A stretch of DNA of 64,000 nucleotides, from positions 1-64,000 of the forward strand of contig NZ_AUGL01000016.1 of the NCBI RefSeq assembly GCF_000422645.1. Reading direction: 5' to 3'. This stretch comes from Ferrimonas futtsuensis DSM 18154 (lineage in GTDB: Bacteria; Pseudomonadota; Gammaproteobacteria; Enterobacterales; Shewanellaceae). Positions 17,654-27,633 of this stretch are shown here, piece by piece (position 1 is the stretch's first letter; each line of letters opens with the position of its first letter). A program made the translations under genes and the position numbers. The notes below the pieces were generated by a model. The model searched no databases, was not told where the DNA came from, and saw only the letters and a list, made by a program, of their open reading frames with translations.

Positions 17654-19650
17654 GTCGTGCGGGTGTCTGGCTGATGGGGTTGTGGCTGTGGGTGCTGCCG
17701 GTGCAGGGGGCGGAGTTGCTGGAGGTGCGGGCATCAGACCTGCCGGGGAGCCGGTTGTCGCTGTATCTGGTGTTTGACCAGCCTGGCCCGGCACCGCAGA
17801 TGGTCCTGTCTGAGGAGGGGGCCAGCCTCAGTCTGTGGTTTCCCCAGAGCCGGACGCAACTGACCTCTCAACCGATCCCGGTGGCGGCCCCGGAGGTGAC
17901 ATCCCTGACCGCCCGTAATCAAGGCGAGGGGGTGATGGTGACCCTGGCGCTGGAGCGCAGCGGGCCTTATCGGGGACAGTGGCAGGGCAGTGACTATCTG
18001 CTTACCTTTGCCGACCGCTCCATGGTGGCCGCAGCCCTGAAGCAGGAGACGGAGCAGGCGCTGCCGCTGGCCCGGGTTGAGTCGGTCCGTTTCCAGCCCA
18101 GGGGCAAGGGGGGGGAGCTGATCCTCAGCCTGGATCGCCCGGCGGGCAAGGCCCAGGTGGCTCAGCAGCCCGGGCGCCTGTCCCTGATTCTGCCTCACAG
18201 TCAGCTTCCGCCACAGGCCCAGCGGGTGATGGACCTGTCGGAGCTGGGCACCCTGGTGCGCAGCTTTGAAACCTTCAGTGAGCCGATGCAGACCCGGGTG
18301 GTGCTGCAACTGGATGGGGATCTGGCCAGCAGTGAACAGCGCCGGGGGAACCAGCTGGTGCTGTCTCTGACTCCGACAACCTCGTCCAAGGCTCCCCGGG
18401 GGTTTCGTGGCGATCGCATCTCCCTCAATTTCCAGGATGTCCCGGTGCGCAGTGTGCTGCAGATCCTGGCGGAACATAAACAGCTCAATCTGATCACCAG
18501 CGATTCGGTGGATGGCAACCTGACCCTGAGGCTGGACTCGGTGCCCTGGGATCAGGCTCTGGCGTTGGTGCTCAAGGTCCGGAGTCTGGCCAGCCGCCGT
18601 GAAGGCAATGTGCTGTTGGTGGCGCCCCGGGAGGAACTGGCAGCCCAGAAGCAGGCGGAGCTGCAACTGCAGCAGGAGGCCCAGCAACTGGCATCGCTGG
18701 TTTCCCGTCATTACAAGATCAACTACGCCAAGGCCGACGATATCGCCAATCTGCTTCGCGGAGAGTCGGGCAGCAACCGCCTGCTCAGTGATCGCGGTTC
18801 GGCCACCGTGGATGAACGCACCAACATTTTGTTGCTGCAGGACACGCCCCGCCGGCTGGCAGAGGTGGAAGCCCTGATTCAGGTGCTGGATGTGCCAGTT
18901 CGTCAGGTGGTGATTGAATCCAGGATGGTGAACGTCCGCGACAATGTGGACAGTGAGCTGGGGATCCGCTGGGGGGTCTCCTCCGGCCAGAGTGACGGCT
19001 CGGTGTCCGGCTCCATCGAAGGCAACGACAGCATCAGGCAGGGGGTGGTGCCGGCCATCGGTGATCGCCTCAACATCAACCTGCCTGCTGTGAGCAGCAA
19101 CGCCTCCAGCTTCGCCTTCCAGGTGGCCAATCTGGGTGATGAGTTCATCCTGGACCTGGAGTTGTCCGCCCTGGAGGCGGAGGATAAGGGGGAGATCATC
19201 GCCAGTCCGCGCCTGACCACTTCCAACCAGTACACCGCCTTTATCGAGCAGGGGGAGGAGATCCCCTACGAGGAGAGCACCTCCAGCGGCGCCACCTCCA
19301 TCGCCTTCAAGAAGGCGGTGCTCAGTTTGACCGTCACCCCCAGAATCACTTCCGACGACAAGGTGGTGCTGGACCTGCTGGTCACCCAGGACACCCGGGG
19401 GCGGGAGAGTTCCACCGGGGAGGTGGGGATCAATACCCAGAGAATCTCCACCCAGGTGCTGGCAAAAAATGGTGAAACCGTGGTCCTGGGCGGGATTTTT
19501 CAGCAACAGGAGCTGAAGACAGTCAGCAAGGTTCCGGTGCTGGGAGACATCCCCTACGCGGGCTGGTTGTTCCGCAATACCCGCAATACCGCCATCAAGT
19601 CTGAGCTGCTGATTTTCGTCACTCCGAGGATAGTAGTGGAGAGCTTTTAA
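17650..19650 (+). CDS. pilQ: Type IV pilus secretin PilQ
   Basis: PilQ (666 aa) forms the outer-membrane pore for the pilus. A Sec signal ends near VQGA (about 22). AMIN domains, which bind peptidoglycan, lie at about 25-235. The secretin N0 domain starts at ISLNFQDVPVRSVLQ and is followed by N1. The secretin core (about 415-665) has the conserved VPVLGDIPYAGWLF block near the C-terminus. It ends the pilMNOPQ operon. No strong intrinsic terminator follows before aroK, so read-through is possible. Confidence 0.95.
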   Translation: MSRAGVWLMGLWLWVLPVQGAELLEVRASDLPGSRLSLYLVFDQPGPAPQMVLSEEGASLSLWFPQSRTQLTSQPIPVAAPEVTSLTARNQGEGVMVTLALERSGPYRGQWQGSDYLLTFADRSMVAAALKQETEQALPLARVESVRFQPRGKGGELILSLDRPAGKAQVAQQPGRLSLILPHSQLPPQAQRVMDLSELGTLVRSFETFSEPMQTRVVLQLDGDLASSEQRRGNQLVLSLTPTTSSKAPRGFRGDRISLNFQDVPVRSVLQILAEHKQLNLITSDSVDGNLTLRLDSVPWDQALALVLKVRSLASRREGNVLLVAPREELAAQKQAELQLQQEAQQLASLVSRHYKINYAKADDIANLLRGESGSNRLLSDRGSATVDERTNILLLQDTPRRLAEVEALIQVLDVPVRQVVIESRMVNVRDNVDSELGIRWGVSSGQSDGSVSGSIEGNDSIRQGVVPAIGDRLNINLPAVSSNASSFAFQVANLGDEFILDLELSALEAEDKGEIIASPRLTTSNQYTAFIEQGEEIPYEESTSSGATSIAFKKAVLSLTVTPRITSDDKVVLDLLVTQDTRGRESSTGEVGINTQRISTQVLAKNGETVVLGGIFQQQELKTVSKVPVLGDIPYAGWLFRNTRNTAIKSELLIFVTPRIVVESF

Positions 19651-19797
19651 CCTGAGCCGCCACCATAGCGGGCACCTCTATTGCCTTCACCGGGCCTTCC
19701 TTGCGATAATCGTCCACCAAATTTATGTCACAGTGGTGTTTTAAAGCCATCTGCTGATGGTCGACTAATTGAAGATTTGAGTATTTAGACGTAGAAA

Positions 19798-20313
19798 ATG
19801 GCTGAAAAAAGAAACATTTTCCTTGTGGGACCCATGGGTGCAGGCAAGAGTACTATTGGCCGTCACCTGGCCGGAATGCTGCATCTGGACTTCTATGACT
19901 CCGATCAGGAGATCGAGGCACGCAGTGGCGCCGACATCGCCTGGGTGTTCGATGTAGAAGGCGAAGAGGGCTTCCGCGTCCGTGAAGCACGTGTTATCGA
20001 AGAGCTGACCGAGAAGCAGGGCATTGTCCTGGCGACCGGTGGCGGCTCCGTAAACAGTAAGGAAATCCGCAACCGCCTGTCCGCCCGTGGTATTGTGGTC
20101 TATCTGGAGACCACCATCGACAAGCAGGTTGCCCGTACCCAGCGTGATAAGCGCCGTCCTCTGCTGCAAGTGGACGATCCACGTCAGGTGCTGGAAGATC
20201 TGGCGGAAGAGCGCAACCCCCTGTACCAGGAGATTGCCGACATCGTTATCCGCACCGATGACCAGAGTGCCAAAGTGGTGGCCAGCCAGATCGTAGAGAA
20301 GCTCGGCTTCTAA
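19798..20313 (+). CDS. aroK: Shikimate kinase I
   Basis: AroK (171 aa) phosphorylates shikimate at the 3-OH. The Walker A loop GPMGAGKST is at about residues 11-19, the shikimate-binding Asp is in DSDQEIE, and the GGG of ATGGGSV and the lid Arg in RDKRRPLL are present. It is very similar to E. coli AroK. aroB follows after 23 nt. A 147-nt gap precedes it, with a small CCATC/GATGG hairpin and AT-rich sequence that could hold its promoter. Confidence 0.98.
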   Translation: MAEKRNIFLVGPMGAGKSTIGRHLAGMLHLDFYDSDQEIEARSGADIAWVFDVEGEEGFRVREARVIEELTEKQGIVLATGGGSVNSKEIRNRLSARGIVVYLETTIDKQVARTQRDKRRPLLQVDDPRQVLEDLAEERNPLYQEIADIVIRTDDQSAKVVASQIVEKLGF

Positions 20314-20336
20314 GGTTTGCTTATTTCGGGGGATGC

Positions 20337-21419
20337 ATGGAACAGATTCAGGTTGACCTGGGGGCGCGTAGCTACCCCATTATGATCGCCGAGGGGGTGC
20401 TGACTCAGCCCGCCCTGTTCCAGCCCTACGTCGAAGGCCGCCGCCTGTTGGTGGTCAGCAACGATGTGGTGGGCCCCCTCTACCTCTCTGTCCTGACTGA
20501 GACTCTCGGTCAGGCCGGTGCCCAGGTGGAATCTCTGGTGCTGCCCGACGGTGAGCAGCACAAGAACCTGGAGCACCTGAACGCCATCTTTACCCGCCTG
20601 CTGGAGGCCAATTTTGGCCGGGACACCCTGCTGGTGGCCCTGGGGGGCGGTGTGATCGGCGATATGGTGGGCTTTGCCGCCGCCTGTTACCAGCGCGGTG
20701 TGCCCTTCCTGCAGGTGCCCACCACCCTGCTGTCGCAGGTGGACTCCTCCGTGGGCGGCAAGACGGCCATCAACCACACTCTTGCCAAGAATATGATCGG
20801 TGCCTTCCACCAGCCCCAGGCGGTGTTCATCGACACCCGGTGTCTCTCCACTCTGCCGGAGCGGGAGTTTGCTGCCGGGATGGCGGAGGTGATCAAGTAC
20901 GGCATCATCTGGGATACCCCCTTCTTCGACGAGCTGGAGCAGAATGTGGACGCCTTGCGTGCCCTGGCGCCAACCGGGATAGCCCGCATCATTGCCCGCT
21001 GCTGCGAAATCAAAGCGGAGGTGGTGGCCGAGGATGAGACCGAGCGTGGGGTGCGTGCCCTGCTCAATCTGGGACACACCTTTGGCCACGCCATCGAAGC
21101 GGATCAGGGCTATGGCGTCTGGTTGCACGGTGAGGCGGTGGCCGCCGGTACCGTCATGGCCGCCAGGCTGGCCCACAGCCGCAATCAGATGACCGCCGAG
21201 GAGCTGGATCGCATCATCGCCATCCACCAGGCCTATGGTCTGCCGGTGGTGCCCCCTGCCGAGATGACCCTGGAGCGTTTCCTGGCCCCGATGCAGAAGG
21301 ACAAAAAGGTGGTGGCGGGTACCCTGAGATTTGTGCTGCCTCGCCATATCGGTGAGGCGGAGCTGGTGGCGGACGTCACCCAGGACGAACTTGCCGCCCT
21401 TATCGCCGCCGATGAGTGA
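20337..21419 (+). CDS. aroB: 3-dehydroquinate synthase
   Basis: AroB (360 aa) converts DAHP to 3-dehydroquinate using NAD and a divalent metal. Characteristic blocks: [10 protein letters not shown], the NAD-binding [35 protein letters not shown], and the metal ligands in [12 protein letters not shown] and WLHGEAV. The aroK-aroB-damX order matches E. coli. The stop overlaps the damX start by 8 nt. Confidence 0.98.
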   Translation: MEQIQVDLGARSYPIMIAEGVLTQPALFQPYVEGRRLLVVSNDVVGPLYLSVLTETLGQAGAQVESLVLPDGEQHKNLEHLNAIFTRLLEANFGRDTLLVALGGGVIGDMVGFAAACYQRGVPFLQVPTTLLSQVDSSVGGKTAINHTLAKNMIGAFHQPQAVFIDTRCLSTLPEREFAAGMAEVIKYGIIWDTPFFDELEQNVDALRALAPTGIARIIARCCEIKAEVVAEDETERGVRALLNLGHTFGHAIEADQGYGVWLHGEAVAAGTVMAARLAHSRNQMTAEELDRIIAIHQAYGLPVVPPAEMTLERFLAPMQKDKKVVAGTLRFVLPRHIGEAELVADVTQDELAALIAADE

Positions 21420-22881
21420 TACCGCCCCCTCTCTGCTTCCCAGCCAGCAGGTGCTGCTGGAGCGATTGAAGTACCTGATTGAATACGGTGATCACGCCAT
21501 CCTGCTTCACGGTAAGCCGGGTGTGGGCAAGAGTACCCTGGCCCAGGCGTTGCTGGGCACCAGCGAAGGTTTTAACCAGGGGATGGTGCTCTGTCCTGTC
21601 CAGGCGGATCCCGCCCAGTTGCGGGTGGATATCCTCCATCAGCTGTTTACCGATCCCCTGTTTGACCCCCATGAGCCACTGATCGACAGCTTCGAGCGTC
21701 TGCTGAAAGAGAGCGAGCAGCGGCTGTTGCTGGTGATCGATGATGCCCACTGCCTGCCCCAGGTGATTTTGGCGGAACTGCTGGCGATGTTGCTGGAGCA
21801 GGGGGAGCGACGCTGGCGGCTGACGCTGATCCTGGTGTCCCAGCCTAAGCTGGTGCAGCACCTGCTGGCGGAGCTGCCGACCGAGTGTCAGCAGCACCTG
21901 CTGCCGATCACCATTGATCCCCTCTCATTGAGCGAGCAGAAACAGCTCTATCGGGCCCTGACCGCCGATCGTCCCCTGTCCCGTTTTATCAACCAGCTGG
22001 GCATCGAGCCTCTGTTGCAGAAATCCGACGGCAGTGCCCAGGCGGTGGTGGACCTGGTGACGGGCAAGGGTGAGGAGACCCCGGCCAAGGCCGGTCTGCT
22101 GCGGCACCGAAGCTTGATCCTGGCCCTGCTGGGTGTGGTGGCTGCCCTGGCGGTGTGGATTGCGGTGGACCCGCTTGGGCCTGAGTTGCAGCAGGACGCC
22201 CAGGGGCGCTCCGACAGCGTGCGCCTGGTGGAGGTGGCGCCAGGGCTGGCCGGGCCGGAATCGGCTCAGCCGGAGGCGGTAACCGAGACTCGGCCCGACT
22301 CGCCACGGGACAATGGCGACGAGTTGGGGCTGGCCGGTGAGTGGCAGGCGATCAACACGCCTCAACCCAGGCCGGCGCCCCAGCCCGAGGATCCCCTGCT
22401 GCGATCCGCCCGGGAGGGGCTGGTGGACCTCGAGCAGCAACTGGCGGCCAAGCAGGCGGTGGAGAACCCGCCGCAACAGCCGCCAGAGCCCCAGGCGGAG
22501 CCAGCCGAGCCACAACCTGAGCGTAAAACCAGGTCGGCGCCTGAGGCAAAACCGCTGCCACTGGCGGAGCAACCTCTGATGGCACGCCCCGGAGACAGCT
22601 ACACGCTGCAGTTGGCGGTTTACTCCTACCCCAGCCTGGCGGCTCAGTATCTGAAGCAACTGCCTCTGAAGCAGGGCCTGGCCCTCTACGTCAACAACCG
22701 CCAGCCCCGCCCCTGGCATGTGGTGGTCTACGGCGGTTTCGAGAGCAAGGCGGCGGCTCAGGCGGCGGTCTCCTCCCTACCGGACGCGATCCGAAACAAC
22801 AGTCCCTATGTCAAACCGATGCAAGACGTGCAAAAGGAGTTGGTAGAGCAACTCGATTTAGCTGCGTTTTTATCGGAGTGA
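21412..22881 (+). CDS. damX: SPOR-domain cell-division protein DamX
   Basis: DamX (489 aa) is a septal-ring protein. An N-terminal AAA/ATPase-like domain (about 1-220) carries Walker [10 protein letters not shown] and LLLVIDDAH. One transmembrane helix (about 233-251) follows, then a Pro/Glu/Gln-rich periplasmic linker (about 255-390) and a C-terminal SPOR domain (about 394-470) that binds denuded septal peptidoglycan. The start MSDTAPS is chosen over an in-frame upstream codon because it overlaps aroB by only 8 nt. The ATPase motif is retained, as in other non-enteric DamX proteins. Confidence 0.92.
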   Translation: MSDTAPSLLPSQQVLLERLKYLIEYGDHAILLHGKPGVGKSTLAQALLGTSEGFNQGMVLCPVQADPAQLRVDILHQLFTDPLFDPHEPLIDSFERLLKESEQRLLLVIDDAHCLPQVILAELLAMLLEQGERRWRLTLILVSQPKLVQHLLAELPTECQQHLLPITIDPLSLSEQKQLYRALTADRPLSRFINQLGIEPLLQKSDGSAQAVVDLVTGKGEETPAKAGLLRHRSLILALLGVVAALAVWIAVDPLGPELQQDAQGRSDSVRLVEVAPGLAGPESAQPEAVTETRPDSPRDNGDELGLAGEWQAINTPQPRPAPQPEDPLLRSAREGLVDLEQQLAAKQAVENPPQQPPEPQAEPAEPQPERKTRSAPEAKPLPLAEQPLMARPGDSYTLQLAVYSYPSLAAQYLKQLPLKQGLALYVNNRQPRPWHVVVYGGFESKAAAQAAVSSLPDAIRNNSPYVKPMQDVQKELVEQLDLAAFLSE

Positions 22882-22920
22882 CGGTAGAATCCTATCTTTT
22901 CCACGGTGGTCGGCGAGCCA

Positions 22921-23745
22921 ATGACAAAGAAAACAAGGGCTTTTTTGAAATGGGCAGGGGGCAAGTTTGCCCTGGTCGAGGAGATCGCCCGCCGTCTGCC
23001 GGATGCCGACAGACTGGTAGAGCCCTTTGTGGGAGCCGGCTCGGTGTTCATCAACACCGATTACCCCTCCTACCTGCTGAGCGACATCAACCCGGATCTG
23101 ATCAACCTGTATCAGACCCTCAAGCACGATGCGGATCACTACATCCGTGAGTCCAGGAAGATGTTTGTACCCGAGTGGAACGACAAGGAGGCCTACTACA
23201 AGGCCCGTCAGAGGTTTAACGACACCAACGATCAGTTCGAGCGGGCGGTGCTGTTTCTCTACATGAACCGCCATGGCTATAACGGTCTGTGTCGTTACAA
23301 CAAGAAGGGCGGGTTTAATGTGCCCTTTGGCTCCTACAAGCGCCCCTACTTCCCTCAGAAGGAGATGGAGTTCTTTGCCGAAAAGGCCCAGCGCGCCACC
23401 TTCCTGTGTGCGGATTACCACACCACCTTCGCCCAGGTTCAGACCGGGGACGCGGTCTACTGCGATCCTCCGTATCTGCCTCTCTCCAGCACGGCCAGCT
23501 TCACCAGCTACGCCAGTGGCGGCTTCAATATGGAGGCCCAGCATACCCTGGCCGAGTGCGCCAGAGAGGCGGCATTCAAAGGGGCCAGCGTACTGATCAG
23601 CAACCACGACACCCAGGATGCCCGTAAGATCTACCATCAGGCGGATCGCCAGGAGTTCCTGATGGTCAAGCGCACCATCAGCCAGAAGGGCAACGGTCGT
23701 AAGAAGGTCAATGAGATCTTCGCCGGCTATGGGGCCAGTCGCTGA
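22921..23745 (+). CDS. dam: DNA adenine methylase Dam (GATC)
   Basis: Dam (274 aa) methylates adenine in GATC and directs mismatch repair, SeqA-controlled initiation and gene regulation. Motif order is that of the alpha group: KWAGGKFALV (SAM binding), VEPFVGAGSVF, the DNA-recognition part MNRHGYNGLCRYN, and the catalytic DPPY near residue 181. The ATG at 22921 is preferred over a GTG 15 nt upstream. It follows damX after 39 nt, as in E. coli. Unlike E. coli, rpe is not next; three minus-strand genes intervene. Confidence 0.97.
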   Translation: MTKKTRAFLKWAGGKFALVEEIARRLPDADRLVEPFVGAGSVFINTDYPSYLLSDINPDLINLYQTLKHDADHYIRESRKMFVPEWNDKEAYYKARQRFNDTNDQFERAVLFLYMNRHGYNGLCRYNKKGGFNVPFGSYKRPYFPQKEMEFFAEKAQRATFLCADYHTTFAQVQTGDAVYCDPPYLPLSSTASFTSYASGGFNMEAQHTLAECAREAAFKGASVLISNHDTQDARKIYHQADRQEFLMVKRTISQKGNGRKKVNEIFAGYGASR

Positions 23746-23785
23746 AGCCGCGTCTGGCGGGTCAGCCCCAAGGGAGACACCGGTC

Positions 23786-23959
23786 TTAGAGGGCCAGCAC
23801 CCAGTTCACCAGGGCGATCAGCCCCAGCACAAACAGACTCACCAGCAGGATACCGGTCAGGATAAAGGGCAGGGGAGAGGAGTGACTGAAGTCCCGCTGA
23901 CGGTTGGCTTCACTCTGAACGCCGAACAGGGCCGCCAGGACGCTGGCGACCACCTTCAT
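23786..23959 (-). CDS. DUF2970 small membrane protein
   Basis: This is a 57-aa protein from the ATG at 23959. An in-frame GTG at 23968 would overlap the upstream stop as GTGA and give 60 aa. It has the DUF2970 pattern: SVLAALFGVQSEANRQRDF, then one hydrophobic helix over the last 30 residues. Its function is unknown; the family is common in Shewanella-like and related proteobacteria. It is convergent with dam with no clear terminator between. Confidence 0.8.
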   Translation of the reverse strand: MKVVASVLAALFGVQSEANRQRDFSHSSPLPFILTGILLVSLFVLGLIALVNWVLAL

Positions 23960-23964
23960 CGGGC

Positions 23965-24219
23965 TCACTGTTGGTCCATGAAGGCGTTTTGTTTCTCCTG
24001 CTTGTCATCGTGGGTGGCACGATACAGCAGTTCCAGAAGATCGATGAAGTGATACTGGCTTGAGCCGCTGCTGCCCACCAGCCAGGTACGCCACTTAATG
24101 GAGGCGATCTCGGTGTGGTCGCAGTCTAGGCCACATTGATGCAGGTTCCAGGCAACCGTGCCTCCCAGCGGAAGCGACAGGGCCAACGCGAACAGCCAAA
24201 TTTTCCTTTTTTTCAGCAT
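23965..24219 (-). CDS. Hypothetical small membrane or secreted protein
   Basis: I do not recognise this 84-aa protein. It begins with a Lys-rich MLKKRK followed by a hydrophobic helix (about 8-22), which fits a signal anchor or signal peptide. The rest is soluble, with two cysteines (CGLDC) and a charged C-terminal tail. The reading frame is open further upstream, but that part would run back over the hairpin at 24279-24302, so the internal ATG is preferred. It overlaps or abuts the DUF2970 gene. Confidence 0.6.
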   Translation of the reverse strand: MLKKRKIWLFALALSLPLGGTVAWNLHQCGLDCDHTEIASIKWRTWLVGSSGSSQYHFIDLLELLYRATHDDKQEKQNAFMDQQ

Positions 24220-24278
24220 GATGACGTATTCCTGGAACACACAAGTTTCTTGAGTATAACAGTGAGATGAGAAATTGA

Positions 24279-24302
24279 ACAGCCCCGCAACAAGCGGGGC
24301 TG
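24279..24302 (-). terminator. Probable terminator of the porin gene
   Basis: CAGCCCCGC-AACAA-GCGGGGCTG is a strong 9-bp stem just downstream of the porin gene. The T tract on the minus strand is poor, so it may also act as a 3' mRNA stabiliser. Confidence 0.6.
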
Positions 24303-24370
24303 TGATCTCCATCGCTGAGACCAAATGCGCTAAAAAACTCGACCAATTCTGCCGTTTAGCGCAGTCGCTA

Positions 24371-25012
24371 TCAGAAGTAGACCGACACACCCACCAGGTA
24401 GGCCTCGTCCTCCTCTTCGTGGTGGGCAATGCCACCGTAGAGATCGACGTTGTCGTTGAGGCTGTAGTTCAGGGTGGCCATCAGGTCGTAGGCACCGTCA
24501 CCTTTGTCGGGCTCGGCGTAGCCGCCGTGCAGGCTCAGGGTCAGTGGCTCGGTCAGGCTGATGTCGTAGTTGGCTTCACCGTACCAGGACTCCAGAGTCT
24601 GGTCGTAGTGCAGGGCAGTGCCGATGCCGTAGAGATCCAGGCCCAGGTGCCACTCGGTAGTGTGGCCGCCCACATCGGCGTAGTAGTAGCGCACGCCGCC
24701 AATGTCGACACTGACGTCGTCACTCAGGTTGAAGCTGTAACCGGCGTACCAGTCTACCTCGATCTCGGAGTCGCCGCCGTTGTCGTAACTGGACGCCCAG
24801 ATACCTGCGTAGAGGCCGCTATTGTGGGCATAATCCACACCGCCCTGGATCGCCGGATCGTCATCGGACAGGGTGACGCCACGGAAGATGTAGTTGCTCA
24901 CCAGGCTGGCGTTAAAGCTCACCTCATGGCCACCTTCGAACTCAGCAGCGGATACGGAAGTTGAAGCCAGAACCAGTGCGGCAATGGCGGAAGTTTTGAA
25001 CAGAGTTTTCAT
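24371..25012 (-). CDS. TorF-family putative porin
   Basis: This 213-aa protein has a clear Sec signal (about 1-22, cleaved after VSA). The mature part is a run of amphipathic beta strands with the family opening FNASLVSNYIFRGVTLSDDDPAIQGGVDY, seen here in pieces, and the C-terminus ends in an aromatic residue (VSVYF), typical of outer-membrane barrels. It matches the TIGR02001 / Gcw_chp pattern. The solute is unknown. It sits, with two small genes, between dam and rpe. Confidence 0.85.
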   Translation of the reverse strand: MKTLFKTSAIAALVLASTSVSAAEFEGGHEVSFNASLVSNYIFRGVTLSDDDPAIQGGVDYAHNSGLYAGIWASSYDNGGDSEIEVDWYAGYSFNLSDDVSVDIGGVRYYYADVGGHTTEWHLGLDLYGIGTALHYDQTLESWYGEANYDISLTEPLTLSLHGGYAEPDKGDGAYDLMATLNYSLNDNVDLYGGIAHHEEEDEAYLVGVSVYF

Positions 25013-25134
25013 GTGTCCAGACCCTTATTAATTAACCGGCGGATTTTGCCATATAAAACGTAAAAAGGAGTCGGACCTGGGGGGGTCTTTTTGAAACTAA
25101 TCACTTTTGGCGCCCTTGGCAAGGTATTTGCCGC

Positions 25135-25163
25135 TTGGGTCGCGTCCCTATAGGGGCTAAAAT
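25135..25163 (+). promoter_or_regulatory. Possible rpe promoter
   Basis: TTGGGT (25135-25140) and TAAAAT (25158-25163) are separated by 17 nt, about 40 nt upstream of rpe. The -10 is good and the -35 is weak. The three-gene insertion has cut rpe off from dam, so it needs its own promoter. Confidence 0.45.
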
Positions 25164-25202
25164 ATGCGCCAGTTATCTGACTATACCGAATAAGGAATGG
25201 TG

Positions 25203-25877
25203 ATGAGTAAGTTTCTGATTGCGCCCTCTATCCTCTCTGCCGATTTTGCCCGCCTGGGTGAAGAGGTGGAAAATGTCCTGGCTGCCGGTGCCGACGTAGT
25301 CCATTTTGATGTGATGGACAACCACTACGTGCCCAACCTGACCATAGGTCCCATGGTGTGCCAGGCCCTGCGTGACTATGGCATCCAGGCCCCCATTGAT
25401 GTGCACCTGATGGTGAAGCCGGTGGATCGTATCATCCCCGACTTTGCCAAGGCCGGCGCCTCCATCATCACCTTCCACCCCGAGGCGTCCGAGCACGTGG
25501 ATCGCTCCCTGCAGTTGATCAAGGACCACGGTTGCCAGGCTGGTCTGGTGTTCAACCCGGCCACTCCGCTGCACTACCTGGATTATGTGATGGACAAGGT
25601 GGACGTGATTCTGCTGATGAGTGTCAACCCTGGCTTTGGCGGTCAGTCCTTCATTCCGGCCACCCTGGATAAGATCCGCGAAGTGCGTCGCCGCATCGAA
25701 GCCAGCGGCCGAGATATCCGCCTGGAGATCGACGGTGGCGTGAAGGTGGATAACATCGCCGAGATCGCCGAAGCCGGTGCCGACATGTTTGTGGCCGGTT
25801 CAGCCATCTTTGCCAAGGACGATTACAAGGCGGAGATCGACAAGATGCGCGCCGAACTGGCTAAGGCTGCCGGCTAA
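25203..25877 (+). CDS. rpe: Ribulose-phosphate 3-epimerase
   Basis: Rpe (224 aa) interconverts ribulose 5-phosphate and xylulose 5-phosphate in the pentose phosphate pathway. It is a TIM barrel with [14 protein letters not shown], metal ligands in [12 protein letters not shown] and [15 protein letters not shown], and the phosphate-binding EIDGGV and FVAGSAIF. The second ATG (25203) is chosen because AAGGA lies 6 nt upstream; the ATG at 25197 directly abuts it. The stop overlaps the gph start by one base. Confidence 0.97.
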   Translation: MSKFLIAPSILSADFARLGEEVENVLAAGADVVHFDVMDNHYVPNLTIGPMVCQALRDYGIQAPIDVHLMVKPVDRIIPDFAKAGASIITFHPEASEHVDRSLQLIKDHGCQAGLVFNPATPLHYLDYVMDKVDVILLMSVNPGFGGQSFIPATLDKIREVRRRIEASGRDIRLEIDGGVKVDNIAEIAEAGADMFVAGSAIFAKDDYKAEIDKMRAELAKAAG

Positions 25878-26581
25878 TGAGTGATCTCTCCGCCATTCGC
25901 GCCATCGCCTTCGATCTGGACGGCACCCTGGTCGACAGTGTGCCGGATCTGGCCGTGGCCTGTGACCGAGCCTTGACGCAGCTGGGACATGCCGGCTGCG
26001 ATGAGACCCAGGTACGCAACTGGGTCGGCAACGGTGCCCGGGTGCTGATGCAGCGGGCCCTGGCTTCGGTGGGCATCGACGCCGATGAGGCTCAGTCCGA
26101 TGAGGCCCTGGCGGCCTTTCAGCATCACTATCGGCAACATTTGAGCGGCGGCAGTCGCCTTTACCCCGGAGTGTCTGATACCTTAGCCTGTCTGGCCCGG
26201 CGCGGTTACCGAATGGCGGTGATCACCAACAAGCCGATGGAGTTTGTTCCCGGACTGCTCCAGGCTCTGGAGATTGACGGTTACTTCGACCACTGTTTCG
26301 GTGGTGACTCCCTGGCCCAGAAGAAGCCGTCGCCCCTGCCCCTGAACCATGTGCTGGGCCTGTGGCAACTGGCCCCGGAGCAGATGCTGATGGTGGGGGA
26401 CAGCCGCAATGACATCCAGGCTGCCCAGGCCGCCGGTGTGGCCAGTGTTGGCCTGAGTTATGGCTACAACTACGGAGAAGATATCCGCGACAGCGATCCG
26501 ACCCTGGCCATAGACCAATTTGAAACCCTGCTGGCGCACCTGCCGGCACTGAACCAAGAAGAGACCACTGAACATGAGTAA
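25877..26581 (+). CDS. gph: Phosphoglycolate phosphatase
   Basis: Gph (234 aa) is a HAD-superfamily phosphatase that removes 2-phosphoglycolate formed during DNA repair. Motif I is [10 protein letters not shown] with the nucleophile Asp, motif II is AVITNKP, and motifs III/IV are in KKPSPLPL and [11 protein letters not shown]. It sits between rpe and trpS as in E. coli and overlaps both, by 1 and 8 nt. Confidence 0.95.
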   Translation: MSDLSAIRAIAFDLDGTLVDSVPDLAVACDRALTQLGHAGCDETQVRNWVGNGARVLMQRALASVGIDADEAQSDEALAAFQHHYRQHLSGGSRLYPGVSDTLACLARRGYRMAVITNKPMEFVPGLLQALEIDGYFDHCFGGDSLAQKKPSPLPLNHVLGLWQLAPEQMLMVGDSRNDIQAAQAAGVASVGLSYGYNYGEDIRDSDPTLAIDQFETLLAHLPALNQEETTEHE

Positions 26582-27575
26582 ACCTGTAGTATTGAGCGGC
26601 GCCCAGCCCTCCGGCGAACTGACCATCGGCAACTACATGGGTGCCCTGCGCCAGTGGGTCAAGCTGCAGGAAACCCATGACTGTCTGTTCTGCATCGTGG
26701 ATCAGCACGCCATCACAGTGCGTCAGGATCCCGAAGCCCTGCGCAAGGCCTGCCTGGACACCCTGGCCCTCTACCTGGCGGTGGGCATCGACCCTCAGAA
26801 GAGCACCGTATTCGTCCAGTCCCACGTGCCTGAGCACGCTCAACTGGCCTGGGTGTTGAACTGCTACACCCAGATGGGTGAGCTGAACCGGATGACCCAG
26901 TTCAAGGACAAGTCCCAGAAGCACGCCAGCAACATCAACGTGGGCCTGTTCAGCTACCCCACCCTGATGGCGGCGGATATCCTGCTGTATCAAGCCGATG
27001 AGATCCCGGTGGGCAGCGACCAGAAGCAGCACCTGGAACTGACCCGGGACATCGCCACCCGCTTCAACAACGTCCACGGAGACATCTTTACCGTGCCAGA
27101 GCCCTTCATCCCGCCTGTGGGTGCCCGGGTGATGAGCCTGCAGGATCCCACCAAGAAGATGTCCAAGTCCGACGACAACAACGCCAACGTCATCGGCCTG
27201 CTGGAGGACCCCAAGAAGGTCACCAAGAAGATCAAGCGTGCGGTGACCGATTCCGACGAGCCGCCAGTGGTGCGTTTCGACGTGGACAACAAGCCCGGCG
27301 TGTCCAACCTGCTGAGCATCCTCTCCGGCGCGTCCGGCAAGAGCTTCGAGGAGCTGGAGAAGGAGTTCGAGGACAAGATGTACGGCCACCTGAAAGGGGC
27401 CACCGCCGAGGCCGTGGTGGCCATGCTGGAGCCGCTGCAGGAGCGCTACAACACCATCCGTAACGACCAGGAGTACCTGGAGAAGGTGATGCGTGACGGC
27501 GCCGCCGAGGCTCGAAAGCGTGCCGCCAAGACCCTGAAGCAGGTCTACCAGGCGATCGGTTTCCCTGTTCTCTAA
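26574..27575 (+). CDS. trpS: Tryptophanyl-tRNA synthetase
   Basis: TrpS (333 aa) is a class Ic synthetase. The HIGH-like motif is TIGNYMGAL after [10 protein letters not shown], and the KMSKS loop is KKMSKSDDN. The length matches E. coli TrpS. It is the last gene of rpe-gph-trpS and is followed by a strong hairpin terminator. Confidence 0.98.
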   Translation: MSKPVVLSGAQPSGELTIGNYMGALRQWVKLQETHDCLFCIVDQHAITVRQDPEALRKACLDTLALYLAVGIDPQKSTVFVQSHVPEHAQLAWVLNCYTQMGELNRMTQFKDKSQKHASNINVGLFSYPTLMAADILLYQADEIPVGSDQKQHLELTRDIATRFNNVHGDIFTVPEPFIPPVGARVMSLQDPTKKMSKSDDNNANVIGLLEDPKKVTKKIKRAVTDSDEPPVVRFDVDNKPGVSNLLSILSGASGKSFEELEKEFEDKMYGHLKGATAEAVVAMLEPLQERYNTIRNDQEYLEKVMRDGAAEARKRAAKTLKQVYQAIGFPVL

Positions 27576-27589
27576 GAGCAGAGTTCCAT

Positions 27590-27620
27590 AAAAAAAGCCG
27601 GGCAACTGCCCGGCTTTTTT
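27590..27620. terminator. Bidirectional terminator between trpS and dolP
   Basis: AAAAAAGCCGGGC-AACT-GCCCGGCTTTTTT lies between two convergent genes. It is a near-ideal intrinsic terminator in both directions. Confidence 0.95.
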
Positions 27621-27633
27621 GTGCCTGATGCGA

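Noticed and set aside
17734-19506. 590-codon open frame opposite pilQ
   Set aside because: It is a shadow of the secretin gene; the codon pattern belongs to the plus strand.
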